DNA from: Citromicrobium sp. UBA3494
GTDB taxonomy: Bacteria > Pseudomonadota > Alphaproteobacteria > Sphingomonadales > Sphingomonadaceae
Assembly: GCA_002377695.1 (NCBI GenBank)
Contig: DFQH01000003.1
Span: forward strand, 1-63,361
Length of the DNA stretch: 63,361 nt
Direction: 5' to 3'
A program made the translations under genes and the position numbers. How positions within the stretch are numbered: the stretch's first letter is position 1; the number at the start of each line of letters is the position of its first letter. A model generated the notes under the pieces. The model was not told the origin of the DNA and made no database searches. It was given only the letters and a program-made list of their open reading frames with translations. Below, piece by piece: positions 30,266 through 38,056 of the stretch.

Positions 30266-30730
30266 ATGATGACCTGGGGCATTTTGCTGGTGCTGGCGCT
30301 GTTCATGCGCTTCGGGCCGGATATTCCGTTCCGGCGTATGCTGAACCAGCATGTGGTCGAGCGTCCGATCGTGTTTCTGATGGCGTACGAGCGGCACTAC
30401 CTCATCTTCCTGGTGATAGCCCCGGTCATGCTGCTGATGGGGGGCGAGATTGTGCTTCTGCTGGGGCCTGAGCTGATGCTGGCCTATGCCGCCGATGTCG
30501 CGCTCTACATCGACGTGGTCGTGATCGGTGCGGCGTCCGCTTCCTGGACGCGCACGCAGACGTCACTTTCGCGCCTGCGGCTTCGGTTCTTGCGCGCCCG
30601 AACGGGCAGGCGCAAATCCGACGGCGGCAGCCCTCGCGCCAGGCGTTCGCAGCACAGACCCAGCAAGCCAAGCGGCGCCAACGACGACGACGGCGGGCGG
30701 CCGGATGCCGCGTTTGCACTGGCGGCCTGA
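30266..30730 (+). CDS. small membrane protein of unknown function
   Basis: A 154-residue protein with three hydrophobic stretches in its first 95 residues (WGILLVLALFM, LIFLVIAPVMLLMGGEIVLLL, AADVALYIDVVVIGAASA) and an Arg/Ser-rich C-terminal tail. No family is recognised. It follows ribE by 14 bp with GGAGATAG before the start, so it may be cotranscribed with the riboflavin genes, but a functional link is not implied. Confidence 0.55.
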   Translation: MMTWGILLVLALFMRFGPDIPFRRMLNQHVVERPIVFLMAYERHYLIFLVIAPVMLLMGGEIVLLLGPELMLAYAADVALYIDVVVIGAASASWTRTQTSLSRLRLRFLRARTGRRKSDGGSPRARRSQHRPSKPSGANDDDGGRPDAAFALAA

Positions 30731-30800
30731 GCTGCCCGAACCCCTTCCGCACGATGCGACGCCGCCTTAGCGCCCGGCGAGCCTTACAGGGAATGACAGC

Positions 30801-31349
30801 ATGCTCGAAATCCGAACCGACAGGCTCGTGTTGCGCCCCGCCCGGCCCGGCGACCTGCGGGCATTCCACGCGATCCTTAGCGACCGGGACGCGACGGCTT
30901 TCTGGTCCACCCCTGCGCACACGGACATCACCGAAACACAGGCGTGGTTGGACGCCATGCTTGCCATCGAGCCGGCCCAGGGCGAGGACTTCGTGATCGA
31001 GCTGGATGGGCGCGTGATCGGCAAGGTGGGCATGTACGCCTTTCCCGAAATCGGATTCATCCTCCATCCCGATGCATGGGGCAGAGGCTTCGCGGGGGAG
31101 GCGCTGCGGCCCGTGCTGGACCGCGCCTTCGCGGTGCACGATCTGCCCACGGTTGAAGCCGACGTGGACCCGCGGAACACCGCCTCGCTACGCCTGCTCC
31201 GGCGGATGGGCTTCGAGGAAACGGGCCGCGAGAGCCGGACGCTGAAGATCGGCGACGAATGGTGCGACAGCGTGTATCTCAGCCTGAAGAACCCGAAGGC
31301 CGACGGTGCCCGACGGGAGGGAGCGAGCGCCGGGTCCATCGCGCCCTGA
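30801..31349 (+). CDS. GNAT acetyltransferase (RimJ/RimL type)
   Basis: A 182-residue GNAT-fold N-acetyltransferase. It opens MLEIRTDRLVLRPARPGDL, the usual RimJ/RimL start, and has the acetyl-CoA-binding pattern WGRGFAGEAL and NTASLRLLRRMGFEETG. Acetyl acceptor unknown. The stop codon (31347-31349) lies inside the edge of dispersed repeat copy B, so the last residues may be repeat-derived. Confidence 0.85.
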   Translation: MLEIRTDRLVLRPARPGDLRAFHAILSDRDATAFWSTPAHTDITETQAWLDAMLAIEPAQGEDFVIELDGRVIGKVGMYAFPEIGFILHPDAWGRGFAGEALRPVLDRAFAVHDLPTVEADVDPRNTASLRLLRRMGFEETGRESRTLKIGDEWCDSVYLSLKNPKADGARREGASAGSIAP

Positions 31350-31469
31350 CACACCTGACACAGTGTCCAGAGGGAGAATTCCTCGTGCTTTCACAGCGCG
31401 GATTTTTACGGCGGCGAACGGTGTCAAAGAACGGCCGGACGATAGCGATACAAGACGGTGTAGGACAGC
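31345..31469 (-). repeat. dispersed intergenic repeat, copy B
   Basis: Read on the minus strand this copy has the same block order as copy A at 21508-21655: GCTGTCCTACA, CTTTGACA, CCGCC plus A-rich patch, and the shared 26-bp block ending GTGTCAGG. Distances are close: about 59 versus 61 nt between the last two blocks. In both copies the block immediately follows the stop of a gene that reads towards it. It contains the short palindrome GACACAGTGTC. Confidence 0.6.
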
Positions 31470-31484
31470 GCCCGGTGCCAGATG

Positions 31485-32252
31485 TCAGGCCGGGGCCGTT
31501 TCGTCCTGCCTCAGCGTCAGCACCTCCACGCCATTCGCAGTGACGGCCACGGTGTGCTCGAACTGCGCGGAGAGCTTTGCGTCCCGTGTCACGACCGTCC
31601 AGCCATCGTCCAGCGTGACGGTCGCGGCGCGGCCCAGATTGACCATGGGCTCGATGGTGAAGGTCATCCCTTCGCGCAGCAGCAGGCCTCTGCCCGGGCG
31701 CCCGTGGTTGAGCACCTGCGGCTCCTCGTGCATGTCGCGCCCTATGCCGTGGCCGCAATATTCGCGCACGACCGAGCAGCCGTTCTTCTTCGCATGCTCT
31801 TCGATCGCATGGCCCACATCGCCCAGAGACGCGCCGGGGCGGACCGCGCGGATGCCCGCCCACATCGCGTCCTGCGCGACGCGGGCGATGCGCCTGCCCT
31901 GAGGCGAGACATTGCCGACGAGATAGGTCTTGCTGGAATCGGCGATGAACCCGTTCTTCTCCAGCGTGATATCGAGATTTACGATGTCGCCATCGCGCAA
32001 GATCACATCGGCCGATGGCACGCCGTGACACACCACCTCGTTGATCGAGCAGTTGAGCACGTATTCGTAGCCGTACTGCCCCTTGCTGGCCGGCCGCGCG
32101 GCCAGGTCGTCGCGGATGAACCGTTCGACGCGATCATTGACCTGCATGGTCGACATGCCTGCCAGATCGAGCGTGTCGAGCATTTCGAACACCGAAGCGA
32201 GCAGCCGCCCCGATACGCGCATCAATGCGATTTCTTCGGACGTCTTGACCAT
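31485..32252 (-). CDS. map: methionine aminopeptidase, type I
   Basis: A 255-residue type I methionine aminopeptidase that removes the initiator Met from nascent proteins. Metal ligands are visible in DGDIVNLDITLEKNGFIAD (the Asp pair), GHGIGRDMHEEP (His), FTIEPMV and QFEHTV (Glu). ATG 32252 is preferred over the TTG at 32300: it follows the stop of the upstream ParD-like gene by one base (TGATATG), giving tight coupling. The product is cytoplasmic and essential in most bacteria. Confidence 0.95.
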   Translation of the reverse strand: MVKTSEEIALMRVSGRLLASVFEMLDTLDLAGMSTMQVNDRVERFIRDDLAARPASKGQYGYEYVLNCSINEVVCHGVPSADVILRDGDIVNLDITLEKNGFIADSSKTYLVGNVSPQGRRIARVAQDAMWAGIRAVRPGASLGDVGHAIEEHAKKNGCSVVREYCGHGIGRDMHEEPQVLNHGRPGRGLLLREGMTFTIEPMVNLGRAATVTLDDGWTVVTRDAKLSAQFEHTVAVTANGVEVLTLRQDETAPA

Positions 32253-32253
32253 A

Positions 32254-32469
32254 TCACGCGGCAGCGCGGGTTTCGCTGGCCTCCTCGCTTTCGCTGGCAA
32301 GCGCGAGCTTCTGCTTGACGATATCGTTGAACGACAGTGTCGGATTGGCCTCGGCCAGCCGTCCGATCTTCATCCAGAATTCCGCCTGGGCATTGATGGA
32401 CCGGCACATCACCGCACTGGCGGTGCGCGCCTGTTCGTGCAGTTCGTCGTCGATTTTCACCAGACCCAT
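32254..32469 (-). CDS. ParD-like antitoxin-family protein
   Basis: A 71-residue protein of the ParD-like family; MGLVKIDDELHEQARTASA and CRSINAQAEFWMKIG are the family core, a ribbon-helix-helix-like DNA-binding region. No toxin gene is adjacent. Instead it is joined to methionine aminopeptidase by a one-base gap, an arrangement recurring in related proteobacteria. It is preceded by a near-palindrome (32488-32503) that may be its own operator. Confidence 0.8.
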   Translation of the reverse strand: MGLVKIDDELHEQARTASAVMCRSINAQAEFWMKIGRLAEANPTLSFNDIVKQKLALASESEEASETRAAA

Positions 32470-32487
32470 AGAGCGACCCTCTTATAT

Positions 32488-32503
32488 GTTTCGTATATGA
32501 AAC
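32488..32503. promoter_or_regulatory. palindromic candidate operator upstream of the ParD-like gene
   Basis: GTTTCGTATATGAAAC is symmetric at 14 of 16 positions and is embedded in AT-rich sequence (TATATA on both sides), 19 bp before the ParD-like start. It would overlap a promoter. Autorepression by the RHH-type product is inference. Confidence 0.45.
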
Positions 32504-32582
32504 GTATATATAGCGTCAGCCGCAGTTGTCCAGTGGGCAGGGCGCCCTTTCCCAGCCCGGTCAGCGGTGAGCCAGCGGATCT

Positions 32583-33038
32583 CTAATCCGCGGCGTCAGC
32601 GCCCTCCCCATCGTGGTCGAAGGTGCGGATGATCTTGCCCATCAGGCCCAGGAACTGCTCGCGCTCTTCGGGCGACAGGCTCGCCAGCGCTGTGTCGTTC
32701 ACCGCCAGCGCCGCATCGATAGCCGGGCCGCGCAGGCTCTGGCCCCGGTCGGTGAGGCGGATCTCCTGCACCCGGCCATCGGCCTTGCTGCGCTGTCTGG
32801 CGATCAACCCGTCACGCTGCATCCGCGCGAGCGTGTTCGCCATGGTGGCCTGCTCCACCCCTATCCGGCGGACCAGCTCTGTCTGCGTCAGACCGTCATC
32901 CTCCCACAGCTGAACCATCACCGGGAAGACACCGGTGGAAAGCCCCAGGGGCTTGATCCGCGCTTGCAGCGCAGCCGCAAAGCGTCGGGCAAGGTCGTTG
33001 ACCAGATAGCCGGCGGAAGTGTCTTTCGAGAAGCGCAT
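32583..33038 (-). CDS. MarR family transcriptional regulator
   Basis: A 151-residue winged-helix regulator. The HTH spans LTQTELVRRIGVEQATMANTL and the wing RSKADGRVQEIRLTD. It should act as a dimer, binding palindromes and releasing them on ligand binding. It is divergent from a small membrane protein gene, with three matching palindromes in the 127-bp gap (33057-33113), the first 19 bp from its start. This strongly suggests autoregulation and control of the neighbour. Confidence 0.92.
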   Translation of the reverse strand: MRFSKDTSAGYLVNDLARRFAAALQARIKPLGLSTGVFPVMVQLWEDDGLTQTELVRRIGVEQATMANTLARMQRDGLIARQRSKADGRVQEIRLTDRGQSLRGPAIDAALAVNDTALASLSPEEREQFLGLMGKIIRTFDHDGEGADAAD

Positions 33039-33056
33039 GGCCCCCGATAGGCCAGC

Positions 33057-33113
33057 ATAGCTCGCTATGCAAATAACTATAGCTTGCTATCGATACGTTG
33101 AATAGCTAGCTAT
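33057..33113. promoter_or_regulatory. three tandem MarR-type operators
   Basis: Three copies of ATAGC-TN-GCTAT lie at 33057-33068, 33079-33090 and 33102-33113. Central bases are TC, TT and TA. Site 1 extends to the 16-bp palindrome GCATAGCTCGCTATGC. Centres are 22-23 bp apart, about two helical turns, so bound dimers would lie on one face of the DNA. The gap serves both divergent genes. Confidence 0.75.
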
Positions 33114-33165
33114 GCAATTCCCGTCGCGGTGGTCGCGGCGCGGCGAGCGAGAGCGGAGCTTCACC

Positions 33166-33618
33166 ATGTCGAAACTGATCCACCCCATCGCCGGGACGCT
33201 CGCGACCCTGCTGATAGCGATCTTCTGGCTGTCGACTGTCCTGGTGGAAGCGTTGGGCAGCCATGCGCAGATCGCGAGTGTCAAACTGGCGATACCCTGG
33301 GGCTTCCTGCTGCTCGTCCCCGCGCTGGCCGCTACGGGCGGCACGGGGTTCATCCGGTCGCGCGGGGCGCGCGGAGGCCTTGTCGGGCGCAAGCTGCGGC
33401 GCATGCCGATCATTGCGGCGAACGGCGCGATCATCCTCATCCCGGCGGCGTTGTTCCTCGCCCGGAAAGCCGAGGCGGGCGAATTCGATACGGTGTTCTA
33501 CATGGTACAGGCCGTGGAACTTCTCGCAGGCGCGGTGAACCTTACGCTCCTTGTACTGAACATGCGCGACGGGCTGCGCATGACCCGGCGCCTGCCGATG
33601 TCCGCCCGAAGCCGCTGA
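33166..33618 (+). CDS. four-helix membrane protein, probable MarR target
   Basis: A 150-residue protein with four hydrophobic segments: HPIAGTLATLLIAIFWLSTVLVEAL, IPWGFLLLVPALAA, IIAANGAIILIPAALFLA and VFYMVQAVELLAGAVNLTLLV. No enzyme motif or family is recognised. ATG 33166 is preceded by GGAG eight bases away. It is divergent from the MarR gene with shared operators, so expression probably responds to the ligand of that regulator. Confidence 0.7.
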   Translation: MSKLIHPIAGTLATLLIAIFWLSTVLVEALGSHAQIASVKLAIPWGFLLLVPALAATGGTGFIRSRGARGGLVGRKLRRMPIIAANGAIILIPAALFLARKAEAGEFDTVFYMVQAVELLAGAVNLTLLVLNMRDGLRMTRRLPMSARSR

Positions 33619-33633
33619 GTCCCGCGCGCGCGC

Positions 33634-34212
33634 CTAGGTGTCGCTTGTCAGCGGGCCATCCGCAAAATCTTCGCGGCTGATGGCGTAGATCAGATGCAGC
33701 ACGCGCTTGCGCTGGTATTTGGAAAGGTCGGTTCGCCGGGTACGCTGTGCCCCGATATTTTCCAGCGCGGTGCGGCTGCGCCAGTTGGCCTCGCCAACGC
33801 GGAAATCGACACGCTCGACACTCTCGAGAGCATGGCCGACCATCAGCCGCTTGATCTCCCGGTTGGCGCCCTTCCCCCAGTAGCGCGTGGCGAGGAAGGT
33901 CCAGCCGATCTCGACCGAGCTTTGCTCTTCCTCGTCCTCCTCGGCACTCTTCAGCGCCTGGAACCGCGACGAGCCGATGATCTCGCCCCTGTCCTTGTCG
34001 ATGATCGCCAGCGCGCCGCCCCTGGCCAGCGCATCGTCGAAAAAGTCGCGGAACACATCCCGGCGCCAGCGATCCTGCATGGGATGCTGTTCCCACACCG
34101 CCGGGTCCGAGGCGATTGCGTAGAGCGCGTCCCAGTCCTCGGCGGCAAGCGGCCGCAGCAGATACCGCGCCCCTTCGAGGCGCGGCTGCCGGTCCAGATC
34201 AGGCAGAGACAT
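33634..34212 (-). CDS. GNAT acetyltransferase
   Basis: A 192-residue GNAT-family acetyltransferase of the RimJ/RimL-like branch. It opens with RQPRLEGARYLLRPL, and has YWGKGANREIKRLMVGHAL and the NWRSRTALENIGAQRTRRTD acetyl-CoA pattern. The start overlaps the end of the aminotransferase gene by 14 bp on the same strand, so the two form one unit. Acceptor unknown. Confidence 0.83.
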   Translation of the reverse strand: MSLPDLDRQPRLEGARYLLRPLAAEDWDALYAIASDPAVWEQHPMQDRWRRDVFRDFFDDALARGGALAIIDKDRGEIIGSSRFQALKSAEEDEEEQSSVEIGWTFLATRYWGKGANREIKRLMVGHALESVERVDFRVGEANWRSRTALENIGAQRTRRTDLSKYQRKRVLHLIYAISREDFADGPLTSDT

Positions 34213-35377
34213 CCGCCAGAGCGACGACGAACTTGTCGATGTTGCCCTTGGTCAGCCCGGCGATGTTGATGCGCCCCGAACCGGCCATGTAAACGGCGTG
34301 ATCGTCGCGCAGCTTCGCGATCTGGTCCTTGTTCAGCGGCAGCATCGCGAACAGTCCGTTCTGATCCTCCAGGTGTCCCAGCGGCACGCCGTCCACCTTG
34401 CCGTCCGCCTTGGCGAGGTAGGAGCGCACCCAGCGCAACCGCTCGCGCATGCCGGTCAGTTCGTCGAGCCAGGTCTGGCGCATTTCCTCGTCACGCAGGG
34501 CGATGCGCACCACAGCGCCGCCATGATCGGGCGGCATCGACCAGTTGGCGCGCGCCAGCGCTGCCGCGTTCGAAAGTGCCGCGCCCAGTTGCGCGGGCTC
34601 GGCAACCTTGGCGTAAAAAGCGCCCACCCGGTCCCGATAGAGGCCGAAGTTCTTGTCGCAGCTATAGGCCACCAGCGCGTAGGGCACCCTGGCCAGCACC
34701 TTGCGCAGGCCCGCCGCATCTTCTTCCAGCCCCTCGCCAAGGCCCTGATAGGCAATGTCGATGATCGGCAGCACGGGGCTGGTGGAAAGCGCCTCGGCGA
34801 TCTCGTCCCATTGCTCGGGCGAATAGTCGATCCCGGTGGGGTTGTGGCAGCAGGCGTGGATCAGCACCGCATCGCCTTCGCGCCCGGCACGGATAATCTC
34901 GAGCAGCGCGTCGGCATCGGCACTGCCATCGGCCTTTGCGTGGCTGAACGTGGGCGCTTCCAGCCCGACATCGGTAATGATCGGAATATGGTTGGGCCAG
35001 CTCGGCGTGCCGACATGCACGCGCGTCACCCCGGCCTTCTGCGCGATGGCAATGGCGAGGCGCACCGCGCCGGTCCCGCCGGGGGTCTGCAAACCGTCGA
35101 TCCGGCCGCCCATCGTCGCGTCCGATCCGAAGACGATCGGCATCAGCGCATTGACGAAACCGCTGTCGCCCTCCGGCCCCAGATAGCTCTTGCTGTCCTG
35201 CTCATCCAGCAGGCGCCGCTCCGCCGCCTTGACCGCCGCGAACACGGGCGTCGCGCCGTCGTCGGTGCGGTACACGCCCACGCCGAGGTCGATCTTGTCC
35301 TCGCGCTCGTCGGCGGCGAATTGCTTGATGAGCGCGAGCAGCGCGTCGGGCGGAGTGTCTTGCAGGCGATCGAGCAT
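34199..35377 (-). CDS. aromatic amino acid / aspartate aminotransferase (class I)
   Basis: A 392-residue PLP-dependent class I aminotransferase of the AspC/TyrB branch. It has DLGVGVYRTDDG near the start, the HACCHNPTGID motif, and the PLP lysine in SCDKNFGLYRDRVG. Likely transfers amino groups between aromatic or acidic amino acids and 2-oxoglutarate in the cytoplasm. Specificity (aspartate versus tyrosine/phenylalanine) cannot be resolved by eye. Confidence 0.92.
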   Translation of the reverse strand: MLDRLQDTPPDALLALIKQFAADEREDKIDLGVGVYRTDDGATPVFAAVKAAERRLLDEQDSKSYLGPEGDSGFVNALMPIVFGSDATMGGRIDGLQTPGGTGAVRLAIAIAQKAGVTRVHVGTPSWPNHIPIITDVGLEAPTFSHAKADGSADADALLEIIRAGREGDAVLIHACCHNPTGIDYSPEQWDEIAEALSTSPVLPIIDIAYQGLGEGLEEDAAGLRKVLARVPYALVAYSCDKNFGLYRDRVGAFYAKVAEPAQLGAALSNAAALARANWSMPPDHGGAVVRIALRDEEMRQTWLDELTGMRERLRWVRSYLAKADGKVDGVPLGHLEDQNGLFAMLPLNKDQIAKLRDDHAVYMAGSGRINIAGLTKGNIDKFVVALADVSA

Positions 35378-35436
35378 GCCCGCCCCATGCTATCGCCGGG
35401 GCGGGAGGGCAACCGCTAATGTGCAGTGCAGCGCCG

Positions 35437-36258
35437 TCAGAACGGCAACCAGCGATGCTCCTTGGAGAATTTCATGTAGCCCGCGTTCACGCCCAGGCGC
35501 AGGCCTGCCCCCATGCGGATCGGGATCAGCACCTTGTCGCCCTTGCGCAGGTAGCTCGCGGTGACACCGCCGATGAAATAGGCCTGCCCCTCGCCCGCCG
35601 GGAAGCGCGCGTAGAGCTCTTCGGTGTCGAACAGGTTGTAGACCAGCACGAAGGTCTTGCCCCCATTCGCGCCCACATCGAACCCGATCGAGGGGCCCGT
35701 CCAGTAGACCGGACGCTTGCCTTCGATCTTGTGATAGAGCGTGCCCGATCCGTAGCGCGCCCCGACGATGAACGCACCGCCCGCCTCGCGCCCCACGATG
35801 TAGCCGTTGGGCTTGCCCTGATCGGCCAGCACCCGCTCGATCATTCGGGCGATCCCTTCGGCATTTTCGCCGAAGAAACCCTGCGCGGCGCCGATCAGAT
35901 CGTCATCCTGCCAGGTATTGGGGTCGTCCGCGGCATCCCGCGCGGCCTCCGCATAGGCGGGCGCGGGCGTAGCAGCGGTGCTGCCGTAGGTCTCGCTTTC
36001 GGTGGCCTGATCGTTCGAGGGGGAAAGATCGCTCCAGGTCGAAACCTGCGATTCAGGCTCTGCCGGGGCCGGCTGCTGTGCGGGGTAATCGGGATTGCCA
36101 TAGACCGAAGGTTCGCCGGGATTTTCGGAGATATCGCCGTCGATCTGCAGATTCGGATCGACCTGCTCTATCGATTGCGCGGCAAGCGGGGCGGAAGCCA
36201 TGGCGAAGATCGCCGCGAGAAGCGTGGCGACACGCCGGATGCTGAGAGTGCGGGGCAT
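35437..36258 (-). CDS. eipA: DUF1134 / EipA-like envelope protein
   Basis: A 273-residue secreted protein. A signal peptide ends around APLAAQS; a Pro/Ser/Glu-rich spacer follows to about residue 115; the C-terminal DUF1134 domain has the hallmark GPSIGFDVGANGGKTFVLVYNL and GGVTASYL. In Brucella the EipA homologue supports envelope integrity. It is probably periplasmic. ATG 36258 gives a proper signal peptide; an upstream in-frame start does not. Two 13-bp direct repeats lie about 95-125 bp upstream. Confidence 0.85.
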   Translation of the reverse strand: MPRTLSIRRVATLLAAIFAMASAPLAAQSIEQVDPNLQIDGDISENPGEPSVYGNPDYPAQQPAPAEPESQVSTWSDLSPSNDQATESETYGSTAATPAPAYAEAARDAADDPNTWQDDDLIGAAQGFFGENAEGIARMIERVLADQGKPNGYIVGREAGGAFIVGARYGSGTLYHKIEGKRPVYWTGPSIGFDVGANGGKTFVLVYNLFDTEELYARFPAGEGQAYFIGGVTASYLRKGDKVLIPIRMGAGLRLGVNAGYMKFSKEHRWLPF

Positions 36259-36350
36259 GGGCCACGCTCCTTCGCGAATGGTTGTACGGGCAATTCCGCC
36301 TGTAGACTGAATCGCCTGAACCTCACGCATCAAGGGCGAACACGGCGAGG

Positions 36351-36384
36351 CGAATCGAAAACGGGCCGAACCGAATCGAAAACG
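36351..36384. repeat. two 13-bp direct repeats spaced 21 bp
   Basis: CGAATCGAAAACG occurs at 36351-36363 and 36372-36384, with the flanking G-rich spacer also similar. The 21-bp period is two helical turns, which suits tandem binding of one regulator. They lie between the DUF1134 gene and the tRNA-Ser promoter, so either could be the target. Confidence 0.4.
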
Positions 36385-36433
36385 CGTCCGACGCGGTCGC
36401 TGTACAGTGCGCGAATTCCTTGGCGATGCGCCC

Positions 36434-36462
36434 TTGTGCCCACCCCCCGCCCTCGGTATAGC
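36434..36462 (+). promoter_or_regulatory. predicted tRNA-Ser promoter
   Basis: TTGTGC (36434-36439) and TATAGC (36457-36462) are 17 nt apart, 30 bp before the tRNA. The C/G-rich spacer resembles that of the rRNA promoter at 644-672. Weak hexamers limit certainty. Confidence 0.4.
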
Positions 36463-36491
36463 GCGCGGCTCTCGCGTCGCAGGACGCGTGC

Positions 36492-36583
36492 GGAGACGTG
36501 GGTGAGTGGCTGAAACCAGCTCCCTGCTAAGGAGCCATACCTCTATCGGGGTATCGAGGGTTCGAATCCCTCCGTCTCCGCCA
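36492..36583 (+). tRNA. tRNA-Ser (anticodon GCT)
   Basis: The cloverleaf is complete: 7-bp acceptor stem GGAGACG / CGTCTCC, discriminator G and encoded CCA; anticodon stem GCTCC / GGAGC around loop CTGCTAA, anticodon GCT; a long type II variable arm (TACC...GGTA) as expected for serine; T arm with GGTTCGAATCC. It reads AGC/AGU codons. The integrase gene starts about 160 bp downstream in the same direction, so its 3' end is the probable attachment site (attL) of the island. No second copy of the 3' end was found in the window. Confidence 0.97.
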
Positions 36584-36694
36584 CCGGCACTTTCAGGCTA
36601 ATCCAATCCTGGCCGAAATTGCCCGGAAAGGTTTACAATTCCGCCATTTCCGACTCCTATGCTGTCCGAACCGATCTGCCCCTAGCCGAACGCA

Positions 36695-36739
36695 AATGGG
36701 GGTAAATTGGGGGTAACGAACTTGCCAGATTGGGGGTAT
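36695..36739 (+). repeat. three GGGGGTA repeats upstream of the integrase
   Basis: Copies lie at 36695-36705, 36706-36716 and 36729-36739, each reading roughly AATGGGGGTAA or ATTGGGGGTAA. They immediately precede the integrase ATG; the third is within 4 bp of it. Such repeats near an island integrase could be arm-type sites bound by the integrase or by its AlpA-like partner. The third also supplies the G-rich ribosome site. Confidence 0.5.
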
Positions 36740-36742
36740 CGG

Positions 36743-38056
36743 ATGCTGACGGACAAGGCGGTGCGCGCGGCAGGTGCGAGGATTAAGGCCTATAAACTAA
36801 CCGACAGCCGTGGCCTGCATCTGCATATAGCCGCAAGCGGACATAAGAGCTGGCGTTACAAATACCGCTTCGAGAAGAAGGAGCGGCTGCTGACGCTGGG
36901 CGCATACCCCGAGGTATCGCTGGCGGATGCCCGCGAGAAACGGGACAAGGCGAAGAAGATCCTGCGCGAGGGCCGCGATCCCCGGCACGCCGCAAGGCGA
37001 GGCCGCTTGGTGAGGACAAGCGATTCGGTTAAATCGTTCGAAGAGGTGGCGCGCGAGTGGCACGCTCTCCAGATCGAACGCTGGAAGCCTGTCCATGCCA
37101 GCGATGTCATCACCAGCCTTGAACGTGATATCTTCCCGCATCTCGGATCGATGCCGCTGGCCGAGATAGACAAGCCCCTGCTGCTATCGATCCTGCGCAA
37201 GATCGAGGGACGCGGCGCCATAGAGACAGCCCGCCGGATCAAGCAGCGCGTGGCCGCGATCTATCGCTACGCCAATGCCGAGGGCGCCAAGCTCGAAAAT
37301 CCCGCAGCAGACATCAACGATGCATTGAAGCCCTTGCCGCCGGCAAAACGCTACCCCGCTCTACTGAGTGTCAACGCAATTCGCACGTTGATGGGCGACA
37401 TCGACAGAGCAGGTGCCTCGCCAGTCGTTCGTCTCGCTGCCCGTCTGCTGGCCCTGACCGCGCAGAGGCCGGGCATGGTGCGTTTCATGGAATGGGATGA
37501 CATTACCGGCATCGACTGGGCAAATGCCGATGCGAACAGCAGCGATGCGCTCTGGAAAGTGCCAGCGGAGAAGATCAAACAGGAGCTTCATCTTCGCAGC
37601 GATGAGGCGTTCGAGCATCCCGTCCCCCTCTCTTCCCAAGCGGTGGAATCATTACGCGCCGTCCGCTGGCTGACCGGACGCTCGCCATTTGTGTTACCAG
37701 GCGCACGATCGGGCCTGAAACCCATCAGCGAAAATGCGATCGGCTATCTCTACAATCGCGAAGGATACAAAGGACGCCACGTGCCGCATGGCTGGCGCTC
37801 CAGCTTCTCGACCGTCATGAACGAGCAGGCCGAGCGCGAACTGGGGGCAGACGTGCGCCTTCTGGCCGATCGCATGATCATCGACCTGATGCTTGCCCAT
37901 ACCCCGAAAGGCATGAGCGCCAGCGAGCTTCGCTACAACCGCGCCGCTTACATGCCGCGTAGGCGCGAACTTGCTCAATGCTGGGCTGACATGATCATGG
38001 AAGGGGCCATTGCCGCAGACGAGATCATCGACAGCCCTCGCCGGAAGCGGCGTTAG
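36743..38056 (+). CDS. P4-type tyrosine integrase
   Basis: A 437-residue tyrosine recombinase of the P4/DUF4102 integrase type. The N-terminal DUF4102 region (RIKAYKLTDSRGLHLHI, LTLGAYPEVSLADAREKR) is followed by a SAM-like core-binding domain and a catalytic domain with R in TAQRPGMVRF, the HGWRSSF box and a late Tyr near RYNRAAYM. Enzymes of this type insert islands at tRNA 3' ends, which matches the tRNA-Ser just upstream. ATG 36743 follows GGGGG. The stop overlaps that of the opposed AlpA-like gene by four bases. It looks intact. Confidence 0.9.
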   Translation: MLTDKAVRAAGARIKAYKLTDSRGLHLHIAASGHKSWRYKYRFEKKERLLTLGAYPEVSLADAREKRDKAKKILREGRDPRHAARRGRLVRTSDSVKSFEEVAREWHALQIERWKPVHASDVITSLERDIFPHLGSMPLAEIDKPLLLSILRKIEGRGAIETARRIKQRVAAIYRYANAEGAKLENPAADINDALKPLPPAKRYPALLSVNAIRTLMGDIDRAGASPVVRLAARLLALTAQRPGMVRFMEWDDITGIDWANADANSSDALWKVPAEKIKQELHLRSDEAFEHPVPLSSQAVESLRAVRWLTGRSPFVLPGARSGLKPISENAIGYLYNREGYKGRHVPHGWRSSFSTVMNEQAERELGADVRLLADRMIIDLMLAHTPKGMSASELRYNRAAYMPRRRELAQCWADMIMEGAIAADEIIDSPRRKRR

